Assembly: GCF_018919065.1 (NCBI RefSeq)
Contig: NZ_JAHLQG010000018.1
Location: forward strand, 62,001-126,000
Direction of reading: 5' to 3'
Length of the DNA stretch: 64,000 nucleotides
Source: Blautia sp. MSJ-9
GTDB lineage: Bacteria; Bacillota; Clostridia; Lachnospirales; Lachnospiraceae
A program made the position numbers and the translations under genes. Of the stretch, positions 34,252 to 43,704 are shown in pieces (positions within the stretch are counted from its first letter, which is position 1; the number at the start of each line of letters is the position of its first letter). The notes below the pieces were generated by a model, which saw only the letters and a list, made by a program, of their open reading frames with translations, had not been told where the DNA came from and ran no database searches.

Positions 34252-37200
34252 TGCCAAGAAATAAAGACATTAAAAAAGTACTTGTAATTGGTTCCGGCCC
34301 GATTATCATCGGCCAGGCAGCAGAGTTTGACTATGCAGGAACACAGGCATGCCGTTCCCTGAAAGAAGAAGGCATTGAGGTTGTTCTTCTTAACTCCAAC
34401 CCTGCAACCATCATGACAGATAAAGATATCGCTGACAGAGTTTATATCGAGCCTCTGACAGTAGAAGTAGTAGAACAGCTTATCCTGAAAGAGAAACCGG
34501 ACAGCGTCCTTCCTACACTGGGCGGCCAGGCGGGATTAAATCTTGCCATGGAGCTGGATGAGAAAGGTTTCCTCAAAGAACACAATATAAGACTGATCGG
34601 TACAACTGCCCAGACAATCAAGAAAGCGGAGGACCGTCAGGAATTTAAAGATACCATGGAGAAGATCGGTGAGCCGATCGCAGCATCCAAGGTTGTTACA
34701 ACAGTAGAAGATGGTCTTGCATTTACAAACACCATTGGTTATCCGGTAGTTCTCCGTCCTGCTTACACACTCGGTGGAAGCGGCGGCGGTATCGCTCATA
34801 ATGAATATGAACTTCGTGAAATCCTGGAGAATGGTCTTCGTCTTTCACGTGTAGGTGAAGTTCTGGTAGAGCGCTGCATCGCAGGATGGAAAGAGATTGA
34901 ATATGAAGTAATGCGTGACAGTGCAGGAAACTGCATCACAGTCTGCAACATGGAGAACATTGATCCGGTTGGTGTCCACACAGGTGACTCTATCGTAGTT
35001 GCTCCATCTCAGACACTGGGAGATAAAGAATATCAGATGCTCCGTACTTCAGCCCTGAACATCATCACAGAACTTGGAATCACAGGTGGATGTAACGTTC
35101 AGTACGCTCTGAAACCGGACAGCTTTGAATACTGTGTAATCGAGGTAAACCCGCGTGTAAGCCGTTCCTCTGCACTTGCAAGTAAGGCAACAGGTTACCC
35201 GATCGCAAAGGTTGCAGCAAAGATTGCCCTGGGTTACACACTGGATGAGATCCCGAATGCGATCACAGGAAAAACATATGCAAGTTTCGAGCCAATGCTT
35301 GACTACTGCGTAGTGAAGATTCCGAGACTTCCATTTGATAAATTTATTACTGCAAAGAGAACCCTTACTACTCAGATGAAGGCAACAGGTGAGGTTATGA
35401 GTATCTGCCATAACTTCGAAGGTGCCCTGATGAAAGCCATCCGTTCTCTTGAACAGCACGTAGACAGTCTGATGTCCTATGATTTCACACAGCTTACAGA
35501 CGAGGAACTCCTTGCAGAGCTGGAAATCGTAGATGACCGCAGAATCTGGAAGATTGCAGAAGCAATCCGTCGTGGTATGCCACAGTCCATGCTTCACGAC
35601 ATCACAAAGATTGATATCTGGTTTATCGATAAGATTGCAATCCTTGTAGGCATGGAAAATGCTCTTAAGACCAGAAAGCTCACAAAAGAGCTTCTCCTTG
35701 AAGCAAAACGCATGGAATTCCCGGACTACATCGTTGCACGTCTGGCAGGCAAGACAGAAGAAGAGATTAAAGCTCTTCGTGAAGAATATCAGATTAAAGC
35801 GGCATATAAGATGGTTGATACCTGTGCTGCAGAGTTTGCGGCAGCAACACCATATTACTATTCTGTATACGGCGATGAAGGCACAGAGAATGAAGCAGTA
35901 GCAACACCGGATAAAAAGAAAATCCTGGTACTTGGTTCCGGTCCGATCCGTATCGGTCAGGGTATTGAGTTCGACTTCTGTTCCGTACACTGTACATGGG
36001 CATTTGCAAAAGAAGGCTATGAGACCATCATCATCAACAACAACCCGGAAACAGTAAGTACAGACTTTGATATTGCAGATAAACTGTATTTCGAGCCTCT
36101 GACACCGGAAGATGTTGAGAATGTAGTAAATATCGAGAAACCGGACGGAGCAGTTGTACAGTTCGGTGGTCAGACAGCTATCAAATTAACAGAAGCACTG
36201 ACAAAGATGGGCGTTAAGATTCTCGGAACATCTGCGGAGAACGTAGATGCAGCAGAGGACCGTGAGCTCTTTGATGAGATTCTTGAAAAATGCGAGATCC
36301 CGAGACCAAAGGGACAGACAGTATTTACTGCTGAGGAAGCTAAGAAAGCAGCAAATGAGCTGGGTTATCCTGTTCTGGTTCGTCCTTCCTATGTACTTGG
36401 TGGTCAGGGCATGAGAATCGCTGTAAGCGATGAGGACGTAGAAGAGTATATCGGTGTGATCAACCAGATCGCACAGGAGCACCCGATCCTTGTTGATAAA
36501 TATCTGATGGGTAAGGAAATCGAAGTAGATGCTGTATGCGATGGCGAGGATATCCTGATTCCTGGTATCATGGAACATATCGAGCGTGCCGGAATTCACT
36601 CCGGTGACAGTATCTCTGTATATCCGGCTAAGACCATCAGCGAAAAAGCAAAAGAGACAATTGCAGAATACACCAGACGTCTTGCAAGAGCACTGCATGT
36701 TATCGGTATGATCAACATCCAGTTCATTGTTCTTGGAGATGATGTATATGTAATCGAGGTTAATCCCCGTTCCAGCCGTACTGTACCGTACATCAGCAAG
36801 GTAACAGGAATCCCGATCGTTCCTCTTGCAACTAAGGTAATCCTTGGATACAAGCTGAAAGACATGGGCTATGAACCGGGACTTCAGCCGGAAGCAAAAC
36901 ACTATGCGATCAAGATGCCTGTATTCTCATTTGAGAAGATCCGCGGCGCTGATATCAGTCTTGGACCGGAAATGAAGTCAACAGGTGAGTGCCTTGGTAT
37001 TGCTGAGACATTCAATGAAGCGCTTTACAAAGCATTTATCGGAGCAGGTATCCGTCTTCCGAAACATAAAAACATGATCATCACTGTCAAAGACGAAGAC
37101 AAACAGGATATCATCCCGATCGCAAGAAGATTCGAAGCACTTGGATACAGAATCTATGCTACACTGGGAACTGCAAAAGTCCTCAAAGAAAACGGAATCA

Positions 37201-37466
37201 AAGTTATCCGTACAAATAAGCTGGAGCAGCCTGCACCGAACCTTATGGACCTTATCCTTGGTCATAAGATCGACGTTGTCATCGATACTCCGCCACAGGG
37301 CGTAGAGCATCAGAAAGATGGTTTCGTCATCAGACGTAACGCCATCGAGACAGGTGTCAATGTCCTTACTTCTCTGGATACAGCAGAAGCACTGGCAACC
37401 AGCCTTGAGAATACAGACCTGAACAATTTATCTCTTATTGATATTGCTACGATTGCAAGAAGATAA
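34251..37466 (+). CDS. carB: Carbamoyl-phosphate synthase large subunit
   Basis: A 1071-residue protein of normal length with two homologous halves, each with an ATP-grasp unit (VVLRPAYTLGGSGGG in the first, VLVRPSYVLGGQGMR in the second) and a C-terminal MGS-like allosteric region (about 935-1071). It makes carbamoyl phosphate from bicarbonate, ammonia and two ATP, using CarA as ammonia source. The start overlaps the carA stop by one base, so the two are translated together. A hairpin follows at 37504-37546. Confidence 0.97.
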   Translation: MPRNKDIKKVLVIGSGPIIIGQAAEFDYAGTQACRSLKEEGIEVVLLNSNPATIMTDKDIADRVYIEPLTVEVVEQLILKEKPDSVLPTLGGQAGLNLAMELDEKGFLKEHNIRLIGTTAQTIKKAEDRQEFKDTMEKIGEPIAASKVVTTVEDGLAFTNTIGYPVVLRPAYTLGGSGGGIAHNEYELREILENGLRLSRVGEVLVERCIAGWKEIEYEVMRDSAGNCITVCNMENIDPVGVHTGDSIVVAPSQTLGDKEYQMLRTSALNIITELGITGGCNVQYALKPDSFEYCVIEVNPRVSRSSALASKATGYPIAKVAAKIALGYTLDEIPNAITGKTYASFEPMLDYCVVKIPRLPFDKFITAKRTLTTQMKATGEVMSICHNFEGALMKAIRSLEQHVDSLMSYDFTQLTDEELLAELEIVDDRRIWKIAEAIRRGMPQSMLHDITKIDIWFIDKIAILVGMENALKTRKLTKELLLEAKRMEFPDYIVARLAGKTEEEIKALREEYQIKAAYKMVDTCAAEFAAATPYYYSVYGDEGTENEAVATPDKKKILVLGSGPIRIGQGIEFDFCSVHCTWAFAKEGYETIIINNNPETVSTDFDIADKLYFEPLTPEDVENVVNIEKPDGAVVQFGGQTAIKLTEALTKMGVKILGTSAENVDAAEDRELFDEILEKCEIPRPKGQTVFTAEEAKKAANELGYPVLVRPSYVLGGQGMRIAVSDEDVEEYIGVINQIAQEHPILVDKYLMGKEIEVDAVCDGEDILIPGIMEHIERAGIHSGDSISVYPAKTISEKAKETIAEYTRRLARALHVIGMINIQFIVLGDDVYVIEVNPRSSRTVPYISKVTGIPIVPLATKVILGYKLKDMGYEPGLQPEAKHYAIKMPVFSFEKIRGADISLGPEMKSTGECLGIAETFNEALYKAFIGAGIRLPKHKNMIITVKDEDKQDIIPIARRFEALGYRIYATLGTAKVLKENGIKVIRTNKLEQPAPNLMDLILGHKIDVVIDTPPQGVEHQKDGFVIRRNAIETGVNVLTSLDTAEALATSLENTDLNNLSLIDIATIARR

Positions 37467-37806
37467 TTTTAAAGCAGATAAATGATATAATATAAAATGA
37501 AAAGACAGCAGTTGCGTTTTCTTTGTGGAAGATGGCAGCTGCTGTCATATTTTATGTTATAGGAAATTACTCCGTAATGTTCCTGTAACATAAAAAAGCC
37601 CTCCAGGCAGGATCGCACTGCGACGGAGAGAAATTATGTCGCTGAAGCGACCCGCCGCAGGCGGAGAATCCTGCAAGCAGGATTTTATATGAGGATTACT
37701 ATAGTACGAAAATTGAAAATTACAGTTGTGCAGGCATCATGGTGTGTAATATAATCATATAAGCAGATAAAAGAAAATAAATGAATGCTTTAAGAAAGGA
37801 AAAATT
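37467..37806. other. Intergenic region between carB and uppP
   Basis: Besides the carB hairpin it has a cluster of small palindromes at about 37596-37686, including CGCTGAAGCG, CCGCCGCAGGCGG and AATCCTGCAAGCAGGATT. AATAAATGAATGC and GAAAGGA precede uppP. No gene is seen. Confidence 0.5.
37504..37546 (+). terminator. Terminator-like hairpin after carB
   Basis: GACAGCAG pairs with CTGCTGTC across 27 nt, followed by ATATTTTAT. The T-run is weak. Confidence 0.5.
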
Positions 37807-38715
37807 ATGGATTTTATTGAACTGTTAAAGGTCATTTTCCTTGGGATTGTAGAGGGAATCACAGAATGGCTCCCGATCAGCAGTACCGGACATATGATCT
37901 TGGTGGATGAGTTCCTGAAACTGAATGTGACAGAGGATTTTAAGAATCTGTTTTTCGTAGTGATCCAGCTTGGCGCGATCCTCGCGGTTGTAGTTCTCTA
38001 CTGGAACAAATTGTGGCCGTTTTATATCAGACCAATTTCAAAGAAACAGCAGGCGGTGCTTAACAGGCATGGTGCAGTATCCAGAGGAATTCTTACTTTT
38101 GTGGAGAAGTTCTGTGATAAAGAGAAATGGGTACTCTGGTTTAAAATTATAGTAGCCTGTATACCGACGATTGTTATCGCACTTCCATTTAATGATGTCA
38201 TTGAAGAGAAATTTAATAACTATGTAGTAGTTGCCATTGCACTGATCGTATATGGTATCCTCTTCATTGTTATTGAGAACTATAACAAGAGAAGGAGACC
38301 AACCTGTACAAATCTGGAAAATCTGTCATTTAAGACTGCATTCATTATCGGTCTGTTCCAGGTACTCTCCGTAGTTCCGGGTACATCCCGTTCAGGTTCC
38401 ACCATTATCGGTGGTATCCTTGCAGGAACCTCCCGTACAGTAGCAGCAGAATTTACGTTCTTCCTTGGAATCCCGGTTATGTTCGGAGCCAGTCTGCTGA
38501 AAATCCTGAAATTCGGTTTCTCTTTCACAGGAACAGAGGCGCTGATCCTGATTGTGGGAATGGTAGTGGCATTTGTAGTTTCCATTATCGCGATCAAATT
38601 CCTGATGGGATACATAAAGAAACATGACTTTAAGGCATTCGGATGGTACAGAATCGCACTTGGTATTCTGGTGCTTGGATACTTTATCGGAAAAACACTT
38701 CTTGGTTGTAAATAA
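37807..38715 (+). CDS. uppP: Undecaprenyl-diphosphatase
   Basis: A 302-residue membrane protein of the BacA/UppP family. Both signature segments are present: [15 protein letters not shown] near the N-terminus and [13 protein letters not shown] in the middle, with about eight helices. It dephosphorylates undecaprenyl pyrophosphate and so recycles the carrier used by peptidoglycan synthesis and the polysaccharide locus. It is a single gene with a terminator behind it. Confidence 0.96.
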   Translation: MDFIELLKVIFLGIVEGITEWLPISSTGHMILVDEFLKLNVTEDFKNLFFVVIQLGAILAVVVLYWNKLWPFYIRPISKKQQAVLNRHGAVSRGILTFVEKFCDKEKWVLWFKIIVACIPTIVIALPFNDVIEEKFNNYVVVAIALIVYGILFIVIENYNKRRRPTCTNLENLSFKTAFIIGLFQVLSVVPGTSRSGSTIIGGILAGTSRTVAAEFTFFLGIPVMFGASLLKILKFGFSFTGTEALILIVGMVVAFVVSIIAIKFLMGYIKKHDFKAFGWYRIALGILVLGYFIGKTLLGCK

Positions 38716-38723
38716 TGTATAAG

Positions 38724-38787
38724 AAAAGCCCTGCTGTATAAGCGGCATGTACGTCATAAGCGTATATCCCGGACAGCAGGGCTTTTT
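38724..38787 (+). terminator. Rho-independent terminator after uppP
   Basis: AAAAGCCCTGCTGT pairs with ACAGCAGGGCTTTTT across a long loop; the converging regulator gene at 38805-39743 may share it. Confidence 0.85.
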
Positions 38788-38804
38788 ATTATGTTACAGG
38801 TTTC

Positions 38805-39743
38805 TTATATGCAGATCATTTCGCCGGTATAAGAGGTATCATAACCTGTCAGATGATGAATCTCAGTTTTGAAATCTTCAGACTGTACAATTTCCACAAG
38901 AGCAGAGAACCCCGGCTTTCTCACAGATTCCGCAGGAATTGCCAGATACATCTGCATATCAGTCACAGGGACGAAATCAAGTCCCGGAAAGTAACGTGCG
39001 ATCATTTCTTCTCCAAAAGCAACATTCGCTCTGTGCTCAAAAACAGCAGATGCAGATGACATATCAGAGACAGCTTCATTTCTGTATCCGCTGATTTTTT
39101 CAGAAGAGATTCCCCGTTCTTTTAACAGACGGTCCAGATAAACCCTGCGGGCACTTCCCTTTTCACGATTCATAAAAACAACTTTCGAATCCGTCAGGTC
39201 CTCCACAGAAGAAATCTTTTCAGGATTTCCGGCCTGTACATAGAAGCCGACAGAGTATTTATATAAAGAAAGAAGTATCAGCGGGATTCCGGGAACCAGG
39301 TGACGGATATCATCTATATCCAGACTGGTAGCAGCGATATGTGCCTTTTCGAAATACAGGGAATAAAGTCCGTTATAGTCATTCATATGAGACTGCAGGA
39401 CAGGAAGGCCATCAGGATGAGCGGACATTTTGCCGAGAAGAAGCTCCAGGGCGGCAGAAGTCTGGCCGCCTAAAATGATACCACTGGAATGAAGCAGATA
39501 ATCTCTCTTCAGCAGAGAGCTCTCAGGTTCAAAATTAACAGAAGTGTATGGAATATCCTGCCCGCTTTCGGAATTGCCGGAACTGCTTCTGTTAAGATAC
39601 TGTGTCAACTGCTCTTCGCTGACCCTGAGTTGTTTTCCGATTTTGGAAGATTCCAGCTCACCGCGCTTGATAAGTTCATAGACCGTTGTCTTTTTGATCT
39701 TCAGACGGTCTGCGACCTCCTGAGCTGTGTAAAGTTTATTCAT
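38805..39743 (-). CDS. HTH regulator with periplasmic-binding-like domain (molybdate locus)
   Basis: The start chosen is ATG 39743; the TTG one codon before is less likely. The product has 312 residues. Residues 1-52 are an excisionase/MerR-type helix-turn-helix (LYTAQEVADRLKIKKTTVYELI, then GELESSKIGKQLRV). The remaining part resembles a substrate-binding fold of PBP-like type (AALELLLGKM, GLYSLYFEKAHIAATSLD, VVFMNREKGSARRVYLDRLL). The gene ends within 18 bp of the uppP terminator and overlaps the Mop gene by 8 bp. It probably senses molybdate or a related oxyanion, or a product made from it, and controls modABC. Confidence 0.75.
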   Translation of the reverse strand: MNKLYTAQEVADRLKIKKTTVYELIKRGELESSKIGKQLRVSEEQLTQYLNRSSSGNSESGQDIPYTSVNFEPESSLLKRDYLLHSSGIILGGQTSAALELLLGKMSAHPDGLPVLQSHMNDYNGLYSLYFEKAHIAATSLDIDDIRHLVPGIPLILLSLYKYSVGFYVQAGNPEKISSVEDLTDSKVVFMNREKGSARRVYLDRLLKERGISSEKISGYRNEAVSDMSSASAVFEHRANVAFGEEMIARYFPGLDFVPVTDMQMYLAIPAESVRKPGFSALVEIVQSEDFKTEIHHLTGYDTSYTGEMICI

Positions 39744-39948
39744 CAATACCTACCATGACATTAGTAGCCTTGATCACTGCATAAGCATCAGAACCTACTT
39801 TCAGGTTTAATTCTTCAACTGCTGCACAGGAGATGGTTGCTGTGATAATGTTTCCACCGCCGATATCAATAGAAACGATGGAGTTTACAGCTCCGTTATT
39901 GATACTTACTACTTTACCCTTTAACTGATTGCGTGCACTTAATTTCAT
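39736..39948 (-). CDS. Single-domain molybdenum-pterin-binding (Mop/TOBE) protein
   Basis: A 70-residue protein that is one Mop domain: LSARNQLKGKVVSINNGAVNS, IDIGGGNIITATIS and GSDAYAVIKATNVMVGID match the family. Mop proteins bind molybdate or tungstate in oligomers and act as stores or sensors. GAGG lies before the start. The gene overlaps the regulator gene at its end, so the two are co-transcribed away from modABC. Confidence 0.9.
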   Translation of the reverse strand: MKLSARNQLKGKVVSINNGAVNSIVSIDIGGGNIITATISCAAVEELNLKVGSDAYAVIKATNVMVGIDE

Positions 39949-40084
39949 GATAATTACCTCGCTGTTTATTATTTTTTTCTATAGATTTATCTGATACCCG
40001 ATCAAAGGCCGGAAAGTTGTTTATGGCAGTAAAAATAAGGCTTTCGACCTTTTGTCATTTACATGATAACATATACAAATAAAA

Positions 40085-40113
40085 TTGACAAGAATACAAA
40101 AGTTTTGTACAAT
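40085..40113 (+). promoter_or_regulatory. modA promoter with embedded palindrome
   Basis: TTGACA (40085-40090) and TACAAT (40108-40113) are exactly 17 bp apart. A perfect 15-bp palindrome TACAAAAGTTTTGTA lies at 40095-40109 between and over the two, which is a good operator place for repression. A second half, ATACAAAAG, follows at 40116-40124. Confidence 0.8.
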
Positions 40114-40175
40114 AGATACAAAAGGAAACAAAACTGAATAAAACAAAACGAAACTAAATGAAAGACGGTAAAAAT

Positions 40176-41075
40176 ATGAGAAAGAAATTAATTGCAGCAA
40201 TGATGGCAGGAGTACTGAGCGCAGGAATGCTCAGCACAGGAGTTTTCGCAGCGGATACAGACTTAAAAGGTGAAGTCAACACATTCATCGCAGCGAGCTT
40301 AAGCAATGCAATGGAAGAAATCCAGAAAGACTTCAATGAGACATATCCTGATGTTGAAATCCTCTACAATGCAGACAGCTCAGGTACATTACAGACACAG
40401 ATAGAAGAAGGCGCACGCTGTGATATCTTTTTCTCAGCAGCTGATAAACAGATGAATGCTCTGGTAGACGAAAATTTGGCTAAGAAAGATACTGTAGAAG
40501 ATATCCTTGAGAATAAAGTCGTTCTGATCAAACCTAAGGATGGAGAAACAAAAGTTACAGGATTTGAGAACATTACAGATGCAGCCAATATTGCACTTGC
40601 AGGTGACAGTGTTCCGGTTGGACAGTATGCCAGAGAAATTTTTGACAACCTTGGAATTACAGATGAAGTAAATAAGATGGAGATCAATGAAGGTAAGAAC
40701 GTATCTGAAGTTCTTGCAGCAGTAAGTGAAGGAAGTAATGAGATCGGTATCGTTTATGCTACAGATGCAGCTTCCGTTGCAGATAAAGTAGACGTTATCG
40801 CAGAAGCTCCGGCTGATGCACTGAAGACACCTGTTCTCTATCCGGTAGGTCTTATCGAAGACAAAGAGGCATCTGAGGATGATACAGCAGCCACAGAAGC
40901 ATTCCTTGAGTACATCAAATCTGACGACGCTATGAAAGTATTCGAGAAATATGGATTCACAGCATACAAAGCAGACGATGCTGATGCTTCAGAGGGAGAT
41001 GAGACAGAAGCAACAGAAGAAGCAGATGACACAGAAACAAATGCTGAGACAGAGACAACAGAGGAAGCTAAATAA
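40176..41075 (+). CDS. modA: Molybdate ABC transporter substrate-binding protein
   Basis: A 299-residue secreted protein starting at MRKKLIAAMM, with a signal peptide (to about VFAAD) and no lipobox cysteine, so how it is held at the membrane is unclear. The ModA fold is shown by TFIAASLSNAMEEI, LYNADSSGTLQTQIEEGA, DIFFSAADKQM and GIVYATDAA. The last 30 residues are an acidic Glu/Asp/Thr tail not usual in the family. The start could also be ATG 40158. It is the first gene of modABC, 2 bp before modB. Confidence 0.9.
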   Translation: MRKKLIAAMMAGVLSAGMLSTGVFAADTDLKGEVNTFIAASLSNAMEEIQKDFNETYPDVEILYNADSSGTLQTQIEEGARCDIFFSAADKQMNALVDENLAKKDTVEDILENKVVLIKPKDGETKVTGFENITDAANIALAGDSVPVGQYAREIFDNLGITDEVNKMEINEGKNVSEVLAAVSEGSNEIGIVYATDAASVADKVDVIAEAPADALKTPVLYPVGLIEDKEASEDDTAATEAFLEYIKSDDAMKVFEKYGFTAYKADDADASEGDETEATEEADDTETNAETETTEEAK

Positions 41076-41077
41076 GA

Positions 41078-41773
41078 ATGAGTGAATTTCTGGCAGAAAT
41101 AAACTGGAGTCCCTTGTGGATTTCATTGAAAACAGGTTTCGCAGCTACTGTGATCGCATTCTTTCTGGGGATATTCTTTGCGAGACTGGTAATGAAGATG
41201 AAACCTGTTTCCAGAGGCATACTGGATGGTATCCTGACCATGCCTCTGGTACTTCCCCCGACAGTGGCCGGTTTCATTCTGCTTTTGCTGTTCAGTCTGA
41301 GACGTCCGTTCGGGGCATTTCTGCTGGATAATTTTGATATTAAGATCGTACAGACCTGGAAGGGCTGCGTGATCGCAGCGTCTGTAATTGCGTTTCCATT
41401 GATGTATCGAAATGCACGCGCTGCATTTGAACAGGTGGATGTGAATCTGATCGCAGCAGGCAAGACACTTGGCATGAGTGACAGAAGAATCTTCTGGACA
41501 GTTGTCATGCCGACAGCAGGACCCGGAATCGCATCCGGTACAGTCCTTGCCTTTGCCAGAGCAATCGGAGAATACGGCGCTACATCCATGCTTGCAGGAA
41601 ATATTCTTGGCAAGACAAGAACTGTTTCTGTCGCCATTGCTTCTGAAACTGCGGCGGGAAATTATGGAATGGCAGGTTTCTGGGTAGTTGTGATCTTGAT
41701 CATTTCATTTGTGATCGTTGCGGCGATTAATATCGTTTCCGGTAAGGGAATGAAGATGGGCAGGTGGATGTAA
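41078..41773 (+). CDS. modB: Molybdate ABC transporter permease
   Basis: A 231-residue membrane protein with about five helices. PLVLPPTVAGFILLLLF is typical of ModB, and AAGKTLGMSDRRIFWTVVMPTAGPGIASG is the loop that touches the ATPase (EAA-type). The stop TAA shares one base with the modC start. Confidence 0.95.
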   Translation: MSEFLAEINWSPLWISLKTGFAATVIAFFLGIFFARLVMKMKPVSRGILDGILTMPLVLPPTVAGFILLLLFSLRRPFGAFLLDNFDIKIVQTWKGCVIAASVIAFPLMYRNARAAFEQVDVNLIAAGKTLGMSDRRIFWTVVMPTAGPGIASGTVLAFARAIGEYGATSMLAGNILGKTRTVSVAIASETAAGNYGMAGFWVVVILIISFVIVAAINIVSGKGMKMGRWM

Positions 41774-42831
41774 TGGCAGTCAGTGTGGATATTGAGAAGA
41801 AACTTCATGGCTTCACTCTGAAAGTAAAGCTGGAGAGTGATGGTTCTCCAATGGGGATCCTTGGAGCATCCGGAAGCGGAAAAAGTATGACTCTGCGCTG
41901 TATTGCAGGAATCCAGACACCGGACTCAGGAAGAATTGTTGTAAATGATAAAGTTCTTTTTGATTCAGAAAAGAAAATCAATCTTAAACCGCAGGAGAGG
42001 AAGGTTGGCTATCTTTTTCAGAACTATGCACTTTTTCCTACCATGACTGTAGAGAAGAATATCGCATGCGGATACAGAGGGGATAAGAAACAGCTTAAGG
42101 CAAAAGTGGCAGATTACATAGAGCGCTATCAGCTTAACGGGCTGGAGAAGCGTTATCCGGGACAGCTTTCCGGAGGTCAGCAGCAGCGTGTCGCACTGGC
42201 ACGAATGATGATCGGAGAACCGGAAGTCATCCTTCTGGATGAACCGTTCTCAGCACTGGATGGATATCTGAAAGATATCATGCAGCGTGATATGCAGAAC
42301 TTTCTTAATGAGTACACAGGTGATATGATTCTGGTCACTCACAGCCGTGATGAGGCTTACAAGTTCTGCGGATATCTGACAATTCTGGACAGCGGTCAGG
42401 CACTTACTACAGGAGAAACCAAGAAACTCTTTGAACGACCCGGTATTCTGCAGGCAGCCAGACTGACAGGGTGTAAAAATTTCTCAACTGTACAGAAGAT
42501 GGGAGAACACAGCATTTATGCAGTGGACTGGGATCTGATGCTGCAGACAAAAGATGTGGTGCCGGATGATGTTACCCATGTGGGAATCCGCGGTCACTGG
42601 ATGAAAGGTGCATCTGAAGGCGGAGAGAACCACATGGAAGTGGAAGTTGTGGAATATATTGAAACGACCTTTGAACATCAATATTTACTGAAGAACAAGA
42701 AAGGCGGAGACTGTCAGCCGGTCTGGTGGATGTGCCCGAAAGGAGATTTCGAAGAAGACCCGCAGGCAAGAGTCCCGAAATATATCCTATTCCCGGCAGA
42801 GCATCTGATGTTGCTGAAAGATATAAAATAA
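41773..42831 (+). CDS. modC: Molybdate ABC transporter ATP-binding protein
   Basis: The start chosen is ATG 41773, which overlaps the modB stop; the alternative GTG 41764 lies within modB. The product has 352 residues. Walker A is GASGSGKS, the signature LSGGQQQRVALAR and Walker B VILLDEPFSALD. The C-terminal 110 residues form a small beta domain after the ATPase with a HVGIRGHW segment, less conserved than usual. It powers ModB for molybdate import. Confidence 0.95.
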   Translation: MAVSVDIEKKLHGFTLKVKLESDGSPMGILGASGSGKSMTLRCIAGIQTPDSGRIVVNDKVLFDSEKKINLKPQERKVGYLFQNYALFPTMTVEKNIACGYRGDKKQLKAKVADYIERYQLNGLEKRYPGQLSGGQQQRVALARMMIGEPEVILLDEPFSALDGYLKDIMQRDMQNFLNEYTGDMILVTHSRDEAYKFCGYLTILDSGQALTTGETKKLFERPGILQAARLTGCKNFSTVQKMGEHSIYAVDWDLMLQTKDVVPDDVTHVGIRGHWMKGASEGGENHMEVEVVEYIETTFEHQYLLKNKKGGDCQPVWWMCPKGDFEEDPQARVPKYILFPAEHLMLLKDIK

Positions 42832-42896
42832 GAACTATAAAAGTCAGTGGAGACTCGTAAGCATCGCAGAAGACTTACCTGATTTGGTTAAAAATG

Positions 42897-42943
42897 AAAA
42901 GTGCTGTATCTTCATTTCCAGGAAAGAAGATACAGCACTTTTT
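42897..42943 (+). terminator. Rho-independent terminator, probably bidirectional
   Basis: AAAAGTGCTGTATCTTC pairs with GAAGATACAGCACTTTT across a 12-nt loop, between modC and the converging gene at 42954. Confidence 0.9.
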
Positions 42944-42953
42944 GCAATCTGAA

Positions 42954-43682
42954 TTATGACAGATTACTGTTGAAAAGATAATCAATATAAGACACAGCTT
43001 CTGATAAATGAGGGGAGTTGGAAATCACTCCCAGATAAACAGTGCCGTTCATGCCTGTATTTTTTAAATAGACAGATTCGGAAATATCCAGTCCCATGGG
43101 ATATTCCTTTGTCTCAGCTGAGTAAGTAACAGAATGATCCAGATATATATCTACTGAATTATCGTTCAGGATTTCTGTATTTGTCTGAAGAAATGGAGAA
43201 ACTTCCTTATATAATCCGGGATTTTTTTGCTGAAGCAGTTTCTCAAGATCGCAGAGATAACCATTTTGGGAAAAGGCGTCAAATGCTTCTTTGTTCATGA
43301 ATACAACATCAAGTGATTCACTGTCAATTGCTCCAAGGATCTTCATACGGGAGGCGTAGGTGTATTCGTGGTTAGGATTATTTTCGTTATCTGTAAGATA
43401 TAAACCTTTGTACAGACGAACCTCATTTCTGGAATCATTAATTTTCTGTGCGTCAAGAAAACCATTTCCAAGCTGTTCACTCAGTTTTTCGCCTGGAACG
43501 AAGTTTACAAAGGCAGCAGACAGAATCTGATTTTTTTCTGTAAAGTGTCCATACAGAATATATCCTATGATGTATATCACAATACATACAAAAATAATCG
43601 GCAGTTTATAATAATCCCAGATATACCTGATTTTTGCTTTTGTGCCTGGCAGACTGGAAATTCTGGTATGAGTGGAAGTCAT
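42954..43682 (-). CDS. Membrane-anchored SBP-like protein, unknown function
   Basis: A 242-residue protein with a basic N-terminus, one helix (LPIIFVCIVIYIIGYILYG, about residues 27-45) and an extracellular part. The region LDVVFMNKEAFDAFSQNGYLCDLEKLLQQ and the end HLSEAVSYIDYLF resemble extracellular solute-binding proteins, but the protein is about half their length. GGAG precedes the start. It is in a row with yesL and the LacI gene, away from the ABC transporter, so it may sense or bind the same sugar. I do not recognise a known family with certainty. Confidence 0.6.
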   Translation of the reverse strand: MTSTHTRISSLPGTKAKIRYIWDYYKLPIIFVCIVIYIIGYILYGHFTEKNQILSAAFVNFVPGEKLSEQLGNGFLDAQKINDSRNEVRLYKGLYLTDNENNPNHEYTYASRMKILGAIDSESLDVVFMNKEAFDAFSQNGYLCDLEKLLQQKNPGLYKEVSPFLQTNTEILNDNSVDIYLDHSVTYSAETKEYPMGLDISESVYLKNTGMNGTVYLGVISNSPHLSEAVSYIDYLFNSNLS

Positions 43683-43704
43683 AAACGAGTCTCCTTTATA
43701 AAAA

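Noticed and set aside
35049..35990. 313-residue minus-strand open frame
   Set aside because: It is antisense to carB, has no ribosome site and its Cys-rich composition is typical of a shadow frame.
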